Assembly (NCBI GenBank): GCA_019914945.1
Contig: CM034104.1
Location: forward strand, 12,140,046 to 12,204,045
Origin: Typha latifolia
Taxonomy: Eukaryota > Streptophyta > Magnoliopsida > Poales > Typhaceae
Reading direction: 5' to 3'
Length of the DNA stretch: 64,000 nt
Shown here: positions 1 through 11,691 of the stretch, one piece after another
Layout: each line of letters opens with the position of its first letter
How positions within the stretch are numbered: position 1 is the stretch's first letter
Made by a program: the position numbers and the translations under genes
The notes under the pieces: model-generated
Databases searched by the model: none
The model's input: the letters and a program-made list of their open reading frames with translations, nothing else
What the model was told of the DNA's origin: nothing

Positions 1-780
1 ATCATAGAAGTGGAGCAGTGGCCTTACTGCAGAAATTTCCAGCAATTCCTGCAGTCTTAATACTTGGCAGTCCTTGAATGGTTGCCAAGTCATCCAACAG
101 CAAAAATCATGGGCTGCCAAGTCCCCCTGATTGCAGGAAAAATCCTGCAAGGCAGCAATGTGCTGCCAACCACATGAGTGTGCATTAGGTTGATTGTCGA
201 ATCACCAACTACTAACATTGATGTCTATGGGAGTATGTATAACTACAAAAGAAACACTTTATTCTTTTGTTATAGACCCACGATAATCAAGTGCGAATTC
301 AGGGATTTTAATTGCCTAGAGAAGGGGAATACAAAGAAAAAGAGAGTCCAATGAGAACAAATAGACTGTTTTAGAATTCAACAATGGATTCCAAGGGATG
401 TGTTATACATGGTACTCCTTAACTATCTGATAAAAGAAGACAATCATCATGCCAACAACAATTAAGAAGGATAAACATTCAAATTCCGGAAAGCGAACAC
501 CTATTTGATATGCCTTTGCAGACAAGGACGGAGTGCAAGGGATATCTAGTGAAGACAGATATATATACAAAAATAACATTGCATTATGTTCTTAGGATAT
601 TTAATAAAACTAGCCATTATTACTGTACAGATACTACAAGAGAAGGAGAAAGATCAGAGCTCATCGTAACAAGAACAGACCTCATGCAGTAGAATTAGGA
701 TTTTGCTTTTGATTCCATAAGTAAGAGAAAACGAACCAAGGGTAAGCTGAAGAAGGATATGTGCTAGGAAGCTACATGAT
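1..780. other. Downstream flank and probable 3' UTR of the F-box gene
   Basis: No coding segment is recognisable. The part next to 781 is expected to be the 3' UTR of the minus-strand F-box gene. The first 180 bases are peppered with short CTGCCAAG/TTGGCAG words in both orientations, which may be the worn end of a small inverted-repeat element, but no boundaries can be defined. Confidence 0.5.
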
Positions 781-1842
781 TTAGAAACCATTCATCTCTA
801 AGAGGTAAGTTCGCCGCTTGACGAGTGCTTTTACTGCTGCCCTATATGGGCCATCAAATGCTCTAGTAACAAATGCATCTACCTCCTTCTTGCTACAATT
901 GCTACCGCTACTTCCTTCACTAGCAGGTTTGATCACCACTAGTGTAGCACCCTGCAATCCCATGCCCTCCGGGAGGTCCAAGTATGGAGCGTACCGCAGC
1001 TTCATGTTGGATGCTGGCACCTGAGTCCTATTTGATGATGCAGAAACTGCAAATGGCTTCTCTGCAAATTCCTTTAGTTGTTCTACCCCCATGCTCAGTG
1101 TCCCCTGCCCATCAACATCTGTCAAAACCAAGCTCTTCAGTGTTGGATGCTCCTTAATTATTTGACGGAGAAGATAATGCCTTGTGGAAGCAGCGATCAG
1201 GGAGCTAATTGTCCAAACTACACGCAGCTTCAGCCCTCCATTTGTGTAGAACGACTCAGGTATGCTCCCATTGTCGTCTAGAGTTGGATCATGATCGGAA
1301 GAAGCTGGTTTTCGGTCCACACGAGTACCCCCCAATATCACGCAGTTCTGAAGGGTGCTTCCAAACTCCGCTCTCCATTTTAAGAGCACCCCATCTTCCA
1401 TCCCAACATCCCCAGCAGGGAGCTCGATCCTCAAGTTGCGGATGTCTGTGAAATTCTTGAGAACTTGAGCAGGGGAGTGGTGTGAGAGTTGAGGGAGAAG
1501 TGGTTTGTTTGCCCCGCTGGAAATCTGGAGGTTGTTGAAAGGCTTGAAAATGGTAAACATTAGCTTTAGGAAGTGGGCAATGATGTTTCGTGGTTTGGGG
1601 GAGGATAAGTTCAAGGCATCATCGGGATCGCCATCGCTTGTGATTACTCGGTCAATCTTAACATAGACATCATTCACGAGCGGAACGAGGGCATTGAAGC
1701 GCCTTGAGACTGCGGAGCACCGGCCAAGTGATCGGACTTCGGCAAGCTTGTTAAAGATGAGTAGTACAAGGGTGTCTGGTATCCGGTCAAAATGGTCTTG
1801 GCAAATAGGTGGGTCGGAGTGAATTCTAGATTTTGACTGCAT
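781..1842 (-). CDS. F-box protein, AUF1/AUF2-like (SCF E3 ligase subunit)
   Basis: Single coding exon for 353 residues. The F-box lies at about residues 17-60 (core IPDTLVLLIFNKLAEVRSLG, then CSAVSRRFNALVPLV); the rest is the long C-terminal region typical of the auxin up-regulated F-box proteins AUF1/AUF2 of Arabidopsis (At1g78100/At1g22220), which are about the same length. F-box proteins of this kind bind the SKP1-like subunit of an SCF ubiquitin ligase and select targets; AUF1 is linked to auxin and cytokinin responses in roots. The ATG at 1842 is chosen because it opens the F-box domain and sits four bases after a splice acceptor (TTGACAG), pointing to a 5'-UTR intron with a perfect GTAAGT donor at 2468. 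The reading frame is intact. The family call rests on recognition, not alignment, so the subfamily is less certain than the F-box itself. Confidence 0.9.
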   Translation of the reverse strand: MQSKSRIHSDPPICQDHFDRIPDTLVLLIFNKLAEVRSLGRCSAVSRRFNALVPLVNDVYVKIDRVITSDGDPDDALNLSSPKPRNIIAHFLKLMFTIFKPFNNLQISSGANKPLLPQLSHHSPAQVLKNFTDIRNLRIELPAGDVGMEDGVLLKWRAEFGSTLQNCVILGGTRVDRKPASSDHDPTLDDNGSIPESFYTNGGLKLRVVWTISSLIAASTRHYLLRQIIKEHPTLKSLVLTDVDGQGTLSMGVEQLKEFAEKPFAVSASSNRTQVPASNMKLRYAPYLDLPEGMGLQGATLVVIKPASEGSSGSNCSKKEVDAFVTRAFDGPYRAAVKALVKRRTYLLEMNGF

Positions 1843-1845
1843 ATT

Positions 1846-2468
1846 CTGTCAATTTTTACCTCAGCCAGATATAAATATAAAAAAAATAAGCTCAAGATTG
1901 GTTGTGGAAATGGCTCGATTCAAACGCAATATTTAACTGCATGTGAGGAGGAAATCATGCCACTAGGAAGCTGAAACCCCATCAACAATTAACTTGATGA
2001 TCTGAAGAATGAAATAAAGAAACAACAACAGTTGATTAGAGCAAACAAGAGAACAAATGTAGAAGAAAATAACCCTTCTTACCAAATATCTTAAGAGAAT
2101 AAACCACAAACAAGAGAACAAGAAGAAGAAAAGAACAGCAATTAACAGTGTGAAAAATAAAGTAATGAAAGAACCTGTTGGCTTGATAAGAAGGAACAAT
2201 TAAAGCACAGAATCTCTTTTCAGACAATTCCAAATATCAAAGAGAAAGGGAAGAAAACATTTCTTTGTAGGATCCCTCCACAACTTCACTAACCAAAACA
2301 AAAGAAAAATCTTTTCTTTTCCCTAGGTCCTGGATCTATATACTTGGAAACTATCCAAAAATAAAACACATTACAAACACCTCAGCTTCCAATATTCTCC
2401 AGAGAAACTGAGGAAATTACACAAATAACTAGCAGCAAATTAGCGCAGGATTCAGCAAAATTACTTAC
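1846..2468 (-). other. 5'-UTR intron of the F-box gene
   Basis: On the minus strand a canonical donor (GTAAGT, plus-strand ACTTAC at 2463-2468) and an acceptor ending at 1846 (TTGACAG) frame a 623-bp AT-rich segment directly before the start codon. The leader exon would run from roughly 2650-2700 down to 2469. Inferred from splice signals only; transcript data would settle it. Confidence 0.6.
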
Positions 2469-2656
2469 ACAGACTCCTCATTTCCACCTAAGAGCCCTCG
2501 AACCCTTCAACCAGAAGACCATTCCCACCTCCCTTTTCCCTATTCCACGAATGAAGATCGAATTCGAGCTAGGGCTTCACGAATCCGTGCTATGGGGAAA
2601 GGGGAGATTGGGAATTCCGGAGATTGAACTCTTCGATCTCTTCTGTGGACAATTTG

Positions 2657-2680
2657 ATGAGAGAGAGAGAGAGAGGGGGA
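2657..2680. repeat. GA-rich microsatellite in the F-box gene leader or promoter
   Basis: A run of GA units followed by G-rich sequence, reading CT-rich on the sense (minus) strand. Such pyrimidine tracts are common in plant leaders and core promoters. The adjacent 2730-2800 stretch is GC-rich. Confidence 0.85.
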
Positions 2681-4595
2681 GGGGCTTTTTAGATAAATAC
2701 CATTTCTCCTCTTGGCAATAAAGATTTAACGGCGCCGTCAGCGGCGTTAAATGGAGCGGGCGAATCGACGCTGTTTGCTCGGCTGTTAAGACTGACGGAG
2801 CGCGACAGGTGTCAACGTATTGTGAGGGATCTGATCCTTCGAGTACGGACACCCGGCAAATTGACAAAAAAAAAGAGATATTACACAAAGACCCTTGCTC
2901 ATTTTATATACACCCTCTCAATTTTTTTTTAAGTATACATGCCCTTTAAATCGTAGAAATTGTTATTTAAAAAAAATTGTGGAAAATCTCTCAACCTCAC
3001 AATGGTGTTTAACAGAAAAATATCAAATAATTATTTCACCTTTAAATTTTCTTTTTTTCTTCTTATAAAATTGTCTCTAAAAGTGTGAAAATCACAATTA
3101 TATATTTTTATTTTTGAAAGAAAATTAAATAAAAGTAATAATAAGTTAAACAATGAGGTTACTCTCCTCAATAATTAAATTAAACAATTGAGTCAATTCT
3201 CTCATAGAAACAACTATAATAAGAGGTTAACTCTGGTGCAATTTATCTAAACAAATTTTAACTCTAAATACTCCTACAATATTAGCTCTTTTTACATCTG
3301 GGTACTATTATATGGTAGACTCTGATGCATAGAAATCCTTCATGCAAACATGCAATGCGTACTTACCCAACTGTGAAAGACCATACATCCTACTCACAAA
3401 GAAACCAACTAATAATATCTCACTCACTCTTTCCTCTCTCTCTCTCTAAATTATCTAAATATAATTTGTAACCAAAACTGATTGGTGACATACAACCAAC
3501 CAGATGATGTTTCTTGATCTCTTCTGTTTCTTAGTGCAGAATTCTTCTCCAGATTCAAGGAACCAAAACGATCACAAACCTATGCAAGTTGTGTTCTTTT
3601 TTGCATATGCATCGATCTATCTCCATGTCCAAATGCATGCAGTTACCATTAATTTCTACACTGCGGTGAATGGCTCGGTGAGCTATGATAAAATATAATT
3701 AATATCTTGGTGAGCATAAAATGACTAAACTACTCTTTTATTTCTAAGCATAACATGTAAACAATATGATTGAGATTTATATGAATAAAAGATTGTATCA
3801 AGCTTTATATCTGTGTATATGATTAGGAGTTGACATGTTCCAGGATAATGACGTATAGTCTTTATTAATTGCATTGATTTAGTAACTCATGGCAAGTCTA
3901 CGGGTTTATTTTATTTTCTGCATATGCATCGATCTATCTCCACGCCTGAATACATGCATTTTCTTGTTGCATTAAGTAGCACTGCACTAAACTAACGGTT
4001 ACCATTAATTTCTGCACAGTAAAATTTGGATACAATTTTTCAGTAAATATGGATTTACAGTGATTATATCATCGTGGAATCGTGGGTCCCATCCATGTCA
4101 GTCATCCTCTAATATAGAAGATTAGTTAGTTTAGTTTGCCATCTCATCCTTTGAAATTTGAAACTCAAAAATATAAGTAGGTGGCAATATTATAATACAT
4201 TATTAATTAATGTAACTCGTAAAATATTATAAAAATAGTTCTTTTCAAAATCTCGACCTTCCACATTGCATGGCTTAAAAGAAACTAGGCTGCAGACCCA
4301 CGGTTTCCTAGAACAAACGGAATTGTGCTTAACTGTGACATAGTCGATTATTTTTTAATTTTCTTTTATAGATTATAAGCCCGTAGGCTTATTATAGAAT
4401 AGACAAAGGAGTTAATTATTTTTAATAAATAGGTTAGATAATTAAATTAATTTTTCTAAAAAAATAGATCACAGTGATCTACTAAGTATTATCTCTAATA
4501 CTAACAAAAGGCTTTAATCTCATGACCTCTGTCATAAGCTAGTAAGACTTTTTTTTCTTTTTTTTTAAATGTAAGTAGGCTTTTAGATTTTAGTG

Positions 4596-4760
4596 ATTCG
4601 CTCAAAAGGTGGATCTGTTTGTCCTAATGTTAGGGTATGTTTTAGGAGCCGAACTAACAATGAGGCTGCTCATAGATTAGCCGGTCTAGCTACTCAAGAT
4701 TGTAACTCTGTAGTTTGGACTGATCCATCAATATGTTTGGATGTAACAAGTATAATGGGC
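4596..4760 (+). mobile_element. Relic of a LINE-type RNase H-like (RVT_3) domain
   Basis: One frame reads without a stop through VCFRSRTNNEAAHRLAGLAT and then QDCNSVVWTDPSICLDV. This matches the end of the RNase H-like domain found in plant non-LTR retrotransposons and their cellular relatives, where a basic patch precedes N-x-A-A-H-x-L-A and a W-x-D-x-P-P motif closes the domain. Upstream the frame soon decays. This is a short dead fragment, not a gene. Recognition is by motif; a search of plant LINE proteins would confirm it. Confidence 0.6.
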
Positions 4761-7444
4761 TAGTAAGACTCAAATACTGAATTATAGTAGTAATATAGAC
4801 ACTAAATTTTGGGCAATATCAAATTAATCCAGGAGAACCTAAACAAAGAAACTCTGGAAACCATTAAAAAAGAAAAAATAACAATGTGGAACCCTAGGCA
4901 TTGAACCATGCACCAATTTATGCAAAAGTATTAACCACCAGATGTACTCACTGCAAATTTTAAGTTAAATATTCTCAAATAGAGTGAAACCTAAGGATAA
5001 CTTACTTAAAATCTATGGAAGAAAAAGGGACAAAATTAGCCTCAAAGAACAGCCTAAAGAAGACATAATATTTGAGGAAGAGGCACAAGACTCCAACAAT
5101 GGAGATCCCAGTTCCCACTCTCTCTCTCTCTCTCATGCTAGCTTTTAAGCTTTCTTTTCATCTCTGTCTCTGTAACTTAAGCCTTATTATATCCTTTTCC
5201 CCTTTCTTTAATTAATATAACTAGGTTAAGCCTATTTTCTCATATTTGATCATTTCTTTTCTTTAATCAAAGAGAAAGTTAAGATGATTTAGTGATACAA
5301 AATAAAAATATAGGGAGATAAAGTAATTTCTTTCAAACCAGTAAACAATTTTTAAATGAAAAGGCATGAAAATTTCCAAAACAATTTAACAACTACAACT
5401 TTAGTCAAGAGTGCAAAGAAAAATATTAATACAAACTAAAGTTCAGAAAGTAAAATAATTGTAGTCCAAAGTATAAGATGTATTTATCCTTATCTGCAAT
5501 CATCCAGAGGGGTCCAGAATTTCTATCTGTGAACCTATTGAACCTTCATACAAATGAAGGCAAAAAGGATGAGAAATATGATAAAGCATGCATCTGATCT
5601 AGGTGTCTACATTGCTTTCTTTTACACATGGACCACAGTCATGGCAAAATGGAATGTGGGCACTTCAGTTAGTGGTAGTCATTGTCCCTATCCCAGATTG
5701 CCTGCATTCTGTTAGCCTCTCACATGAAAAAACTAAAAAAGAAGATGATCACCATGAGTTGGTGCTAAGAAAGATGGCTCTTTTTTGGACAAGCCATGTG
5801 AGATCACCTTCATGCTTCAAAACATATACTAGGTTCAGCCTAAGAAAATATAAATTTATTAAAAATATGATCTATATATATACTATTGGTTCGTTATCTA
5901 GTGGTTTAATTTTTTAGAATAGTCAATGAATTAAACGTGGAATATTAGAGCAGAGGTCCTAAGTTTAAATCCTAAAAATTTCACCAATAGAAAAGGTTAA
6001 ATAGATATGATTCAATGTTTTTACTATGCCACTTATGTTTCACAATCAAATACTCCTAAACAACTCCTAACACTGAGGTGGTAGATATGGTTGATAGTGG
6101 ATGTCACTTTCAGAGAAAGGAACTCTTTTTCCGAATTATAAAATCAATATTTTAACTCAAGTTGGATAAAACAAATAAGAAGATATATAGCTTATTGTCA
6201 TCATATTTACTCTTTCTGAGAGGAAATAACAATCATAATTTGCTGCTCTAATGATGTATAAACGTAAGAATCCACCAAGAAAACTTTGGTCAGAAAATTA
6301 TGCAGTAAAGTTGCATATAGAAAGATCATGACAGTGACATGTTTCATGGAACCAAATTTGTTAACATTTCAGATGAGATGCTGCAATTTTGCATCTCAGA
6401 TTGGTAGAATACACACTTGTTCTGAACTCTGAAGTATTCATTACTCATTGCTCATAATGCTGACAGGGGAAAAAGACTTCATAACGCAAAAGTACCGTGA
6501 AGTAAAAAATGGAAATTTAAGTATTTAACCTCTGTCATTGGAATTACTATTCTCACTTATGCAATAATACATTGATACAGGTGCATCTTTTTCAGGTCAT
6601 TTTCCATTTGCAAACTATTTTGATAATTGTCTCGATATTCAGAACTTTCAGAAACAAGTTGACCACCTTAATATACTTCTGTTTGAACTTTTCCTCTCAA
6701 TCTTTAAAACTTGCTGCTCATCTGTAGAGATTCGACATTAGGCTCAAAAGACCTCGGTAGGAATAACGTCTGCCAGGTCCATGAAATTGCCTGCATGAAA
6801 AGGAATGGAAGACGAGAAGTTTGATAAACAATGATACTACTACTGATGTAAGGCAACAAAGGAGGATTCAATGTGTTCCGCATATATGAACATTACATGG
6901 TAAAAAAATCAGCTAATGTGCAACAATTTTGTCCTGATTTCTTCCTCTGTCAGTATCGTATCAGACCTGAAAAGATATCGTTTTATGGGAAAGAACTAGT
7001 AGTTGATTATGTAAAACACTACAACAAAACAGCTAAGCAGAGAAAGCAAGAAATCTATATGTAAGAGACAGTTATTCTACTCAAATTCTCAGGATTTAAC
7101 ACCTTCTGTAAATATAAAGTATCAACTGCAACTACTAAACAGTAACTGCAGTTATTTGGAAGTACTACAAATCAACCAAGCAAGCCATAAGATAGCCAGT
7201 CAAGGATGTCATTTGCAAGATAATTGAAAAAAGTAAGAGATCGACACCCCATGAATCCTCTTATCTTTGACAAACAAATATATGAAAGAACAAAATTTAC
7301 TAAAGTAGTCATCCATATTGAACACAAGAACATAGATGAACACAATCTCATTACATCAAATGGTACGAAGAGAAACCAGTCACTTCGGAAGCATCAGCTA
7401 TCAGTTGAGTCTTGTAACATACTAATATTCACTTCAGCTAAAGA

Positions 7445-7543
7445 TCAAGCAAGTCCCATGCTCGTAAACACATCACCATCTTTATCTTCCAAAAGGTCTT
7501 CAAAATTTTCAGAAAGAACCTTTCCTCCATTGATTCTAGTCAT
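7445..7543 (-). other. Unidentified protein-like short ORF, possible terminal exon or gene fragment
   Basis: The minus strand encodes 32 residues with a natural-looking composition, containing GGKVLSENFEDLLEDKDGDV and ending in SMGLA. It is preceded by a plausible splice acceptor (CATGACTAG). A second protein-like stretch (KRGHFGQLKRILERS then stop) lies about 100 bp upstream on the same strand, and a possible exon after TTTTCATGCAG lies near 6780. I do not recognise the protein. It may be the last exon of a degraded or undetected minus-strand gene, or chance. Confidence 0.25.
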
Positions 7544-8625
7544 GAACAAAAAAAGTAGAATCTAGTTTAGTACAACTGAACATAAATGAGTTAGGCAAAT
7601 ATTGAAAGACTTCAAGACCGCTCTAGAATGCGTTTCAGCTGGCCAAAATGGCCTCTTTTGACCTGACCTTTCAAAGGCTATCTGGGCTTTCAATCCTTCT
7701 TGAAAATTTAACAAAAATTTACATCTCATCAAAGTTAGAATGTTGCTAAGAAGTCAAGACTAGATTTAGCCTTCAGTCACATATAAAGCTGCACACAGCA
7801 ATAAAGTTTAACAAAATTGATCCATTGTTTTATACTCTTCTTTAACCCCAAGCATTATAATTTGTACCATTCAACAATAATCTATGATGTGCCATACTGG
7901 TGAAAGTTCGATTTTTGATTTATGAATTTATGCTTGGGAATTCAGAAAAATAAAGGTAGGACTAGGAGAGAGCCAAATATTAGGAAGGTTACCACTTACC
8001 AGGCTATCAGTTATTCGAAATTTGAGAAACTACTTTAAATTGAGGACTTAATGCCATCTGCAGTGCTTATGCAATGCAATACAAATGAACAAGATCATAG
8101 ATCGAATTCTGATCATTTTCATTTTTTTTTTAACTCAAAACATTCTGTAATTCTGTAGCATAAACTAAAATTCCTAAATTTCAAACCCCTGACATGATTC
8201 AAAGAATCCAAAGTTAGAAATATTTCCAACTTGCAATAGAAAAATATCTTATGATTCCCAACAAAATAAATAATGCATTTAAAGAAACTTAAAATCTAAA
8301 GAACAGAGGCCCAAACCTCCCACGTGAGACGTCTCATGCATGAAAGAGGCCTTTCTTCTCGTTTACCTGCTTAATTACTATTTTACCCTTATGAGTCCGA
8401 AGAATTACTCGTATCTTTTGTGTATTGCTATGTGAACCGCCCGCCCCAGTCCGGTAATCTGCGCAGCCGCTATAAGATGCCGGCGTCTCACTCCCTCTTG
8501 CCGTCGTCTTCTTTCTGCCCATCTATTCTCGAAGAGTCTTTCTCGGTCTCAATCGAATCCCGAAACCCTTCGTGGTGGATGGCATCAGGTCGAATGTTGT
8601 GAGCTGAAGAATTGTTTTCAAGAAA

Positions 8626-11600
8626 ATGTCGGAGGAATCAAATGTAAGCGTTCGTCTCCCTCTCCTTTCTAGGGCTAGGGTTTAAATTTCGTTCTTGAAG
8701 TGATTTCTTGGATTACTTACAACAAGAGTCGTTTTGATTCTTTAAATTGGAGCAGAAAGTTGGGGATGGCGTCGCTACAGACATTTACAACGTTGAAGCC
8801 GCCGAAATTCTTGCAAACGAAGCGCTGGTGAGAGAGTAGTTATTTTCATAGGTTAGGGTTTCAATTTTATGTTGCAATATCGTTTGGAGTCCTTTCGGTT
8901 GATATTATTTGGGACTCTTTTGGTACATGCAGCTTTTGCCTATATCTGAGGCGGCTCCGATATATGAGAAGCTTCTTTTGACCTTCCCCACTGCGGTAAG
9001 TATGATATTTTTGTTGTTTAAGTTTCCTTCTTGAATTGCATTAGGTTTTCTGGTTTAGAATTTTGGTTTGAATTGGAGAATAACTTGATGGTATGGATGA
9101 AGTTCTCTCTGATGATTGGAAAGCATTGCCTCAGTGACATGATCACGTAGGTTTCTTGTTATAGTGAAGGGGTTCCTAGGCCATTAGTGGGTATGTTGAT
9201 TGTTACTCACATTGAAACTAAGCATCATGCTTATATACTGGGATGATTATATGGTCACAGTTATAAAATAGAGATGCATATAAGATAACCAACATTTTCT
9301 TCACCAATTCATCTACAAATAGTCTCTAGAAAGTGGTTGATAATGTACTTTTCTTTCCATATAGAAAATTAAGTTATTAACGGTATGTTACCTTTGCAAT
9401 GGAAAGCATATAATTTACTCTATGCTGCTTGTTCTTTATTTTTCAGAGTCTAATGACCTGTGCTTCTTTTAAGATAATGTGGTGAAAGTTTTGCAATGAA
9501 GAAAAACTATTGTTATGCCAAACTAATTTAGATTTCTAGACCACCTTTTTCGTTAGCATAGTTTTGATTTTTTTTGATGGCTAAGATACTGAATTGAGGT
9601 GCTTTTTGGTTTTACAAGTAAAATTTGACCTACCAAGATAATGGAAAGGTATAACTAGCATACTGCAGCAGGTAGATGTTTTATAGGCATGCATATGTTT
9701 TCTCCTTTGAGTTTCTTTCTTATGATTTGATGTAGGATGATCAGTCATTCTGAATTTTGTAGGCAAAATTCTGGAAACAGTATGTGGAGGCCTACATGGC
9801 AGTAAACAATGATGAGGCTGCAAAGCAGATATTCAGCCGGTGCTTATTGAGTTGTCTTCAGGTTTCTTTGTGGTAAGCATCAATATCTTCTTGGCATTCA
9901 TTCATTCATAAGTGATAATACTTGTAGGCAAATCTTATCTATTCATTCACTCTATTTTATCTAAGGTTATTCCCAAGTTCATAAAAGTTTATGTGTTGGT
10001 TGATATATAGCTCAACTCTATTCAGTAGCAATACTTGCCGGTGAATTAAGAAAGATATGATGTAAATAAGGAACTTATTGATATAATTCGACCACGTGTG
10101 TTAAGTTAGTTGAGTCAAATTGAGTTAGTTAGATTTATCTTATTGCTTTAAACTTTAAATAAAGTGGATAATCTGCATGTGGATCTGGTTCGCTAGGATT
10201 TTACTCTTATAAATATGAGTAATCATGAGTTGATTATTATCGTGGAATGAAACTTAAGTTTAACCAATTTATTCTTATTGTCTTTATTTTTATTTATAGC
10301 CGTTAGATCGTCTTTATCTTCATATGAGTAGATCATAACCGTAGATCCACCTTCAAGCACCTAAACCCTAGCTACTATCTTCCATCACAAGCCACATTAC
10401 TATACGACCGTCCACTACTATGACCAGTCGTCCGCCACTATGCAGTAACTCGTGAGCTGTCGCACGGACGCCCTTACCCTGCGTCATCGGGTATCGTTTG
10501 GTCTATGTCTTCGTACTCTTACTATCTAGCTTAAACACCATAAAGGGGTTAAATATCGCTAATCGACAGTAAATTGCTCATCGCCCGACGAAACAGTTGT
10601 CTGATTGTCTGAAATCCACAAACTAAGACCTCATGTGTGGGCATTACTATGTAATACTATAAATATCCCCTGTCCCTAACCCTAGCTGGGAAGGTGTCAT
10701 ATACTGTCGAGACGTAGAGATCATCCTTTTTAAGGTTGTTCACGTGTGTAAGTGGCATGATATGGTAACTAGCATAACATAATTGTAATTAAGAATATCT
10801 AAGCATGCAGATGAATGCACATCATATATAAATTAATAAAAGTCATGTCAAGCAACATGTTAATCAAACAAGTTTCGCTACAATACATGAAATTAGCATG
10901 TCGTTGATGCTCATGTCGTCATTCATCACATTAAGTGATAATCTAAGATTTGGTAAACCACTTGCCTGAAATTTCTGGCGATGAGTAGTCCTTACTTAAT
11001 CACGGCCAGCTCCGAGGTGACCACTGGTCCAAGGTGTTTTGTGATAGAATCACTTGGTCAGCATCAATACGAGGTAGAGAAAGAGAGGACAATTATTAAT
11101 GTTGAAAATAATAATGAGGAGGAGGAAAAAAGAAAACCCGGCTCAGTCCGTGCCCAGTCTAGGAAACAAAACCCTAAAGGGCTTGACTTGACGAGCTTGG
11201 CTATACCAACCCAAGACAGGGCTGGGCCAAGCCCAACTCGCAGCCAAGGCGCTCAAGTTGGCTCCGCTAGTCTGAGCTCGAACGCATGGGCACGCTTGGG
11301 CATGCTCGAGCTGGGCATATCCCAGCCCGAGTTCGGCAGTCCCCAGCTTAAATAAGCTAGGGCTCTGCACCAGAGCGGAGGCACCACCTCCCCTCCCCCA
11401 CCAACCCACACTAACACCACCGCCATGGGGGGGAACCAATGCTGACGGCTAATCGCCGCCGCATCGTTGAAGGTGGAGGGAGGGTGAACATCTCGAAGCG
11501 TCTTGAGGGGGGGGGGGTGGCTCATCGATGACGATGATGATGACGATCTCGTCGGCCCGACAGTGACAATCACGACAATGATTGGGAGGAAGGGGAGGGG

Positions 11601-11631
11601 AAATGGTGGAAATAGAAGGAAGATGAGCGAA

Positions 11632-11691
<60 letters not shown>

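Larger units (their letters stand above)
2881..8480. other. Intergenic region between the F-box gene and CSTF77
   Basis: AT-rich and without a convincing intact gene. It contains a local direct repeat (3603-3668 and 3919-4018), a LINE-type RNase H relic (about 4600-4760), a CT microsatellite (5116-5136), a tRNA-like patch (about 5890-5990) and a protein-like 32-codon minus-strand ORF (7445-7543). Just before CSTF77 there is a G-box CACGTG at 8321-8326 overlapping a perfect 10-bp palindrome GAGACGTCTC (8326-8335). Both lie within 310 bp of the CSTF77 start codon and are candidate promoter elements. Confidence 0.6.

Noticed and set aside
1963..2233. Hydrophobic minus-strand frames upstream of the F-box gene
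   Set aside because: They lie inside the predicted 5'-UTR intron; the Phe/Leu-rich translation reflects T-rich intron sequence.
8334..8602. Overlapping frames on both strands just upstream of CSTF77
   Set aside because: They fall in the GC-rich promoter/leader of CSTF77; neither shows a known motif or joins to further exons.
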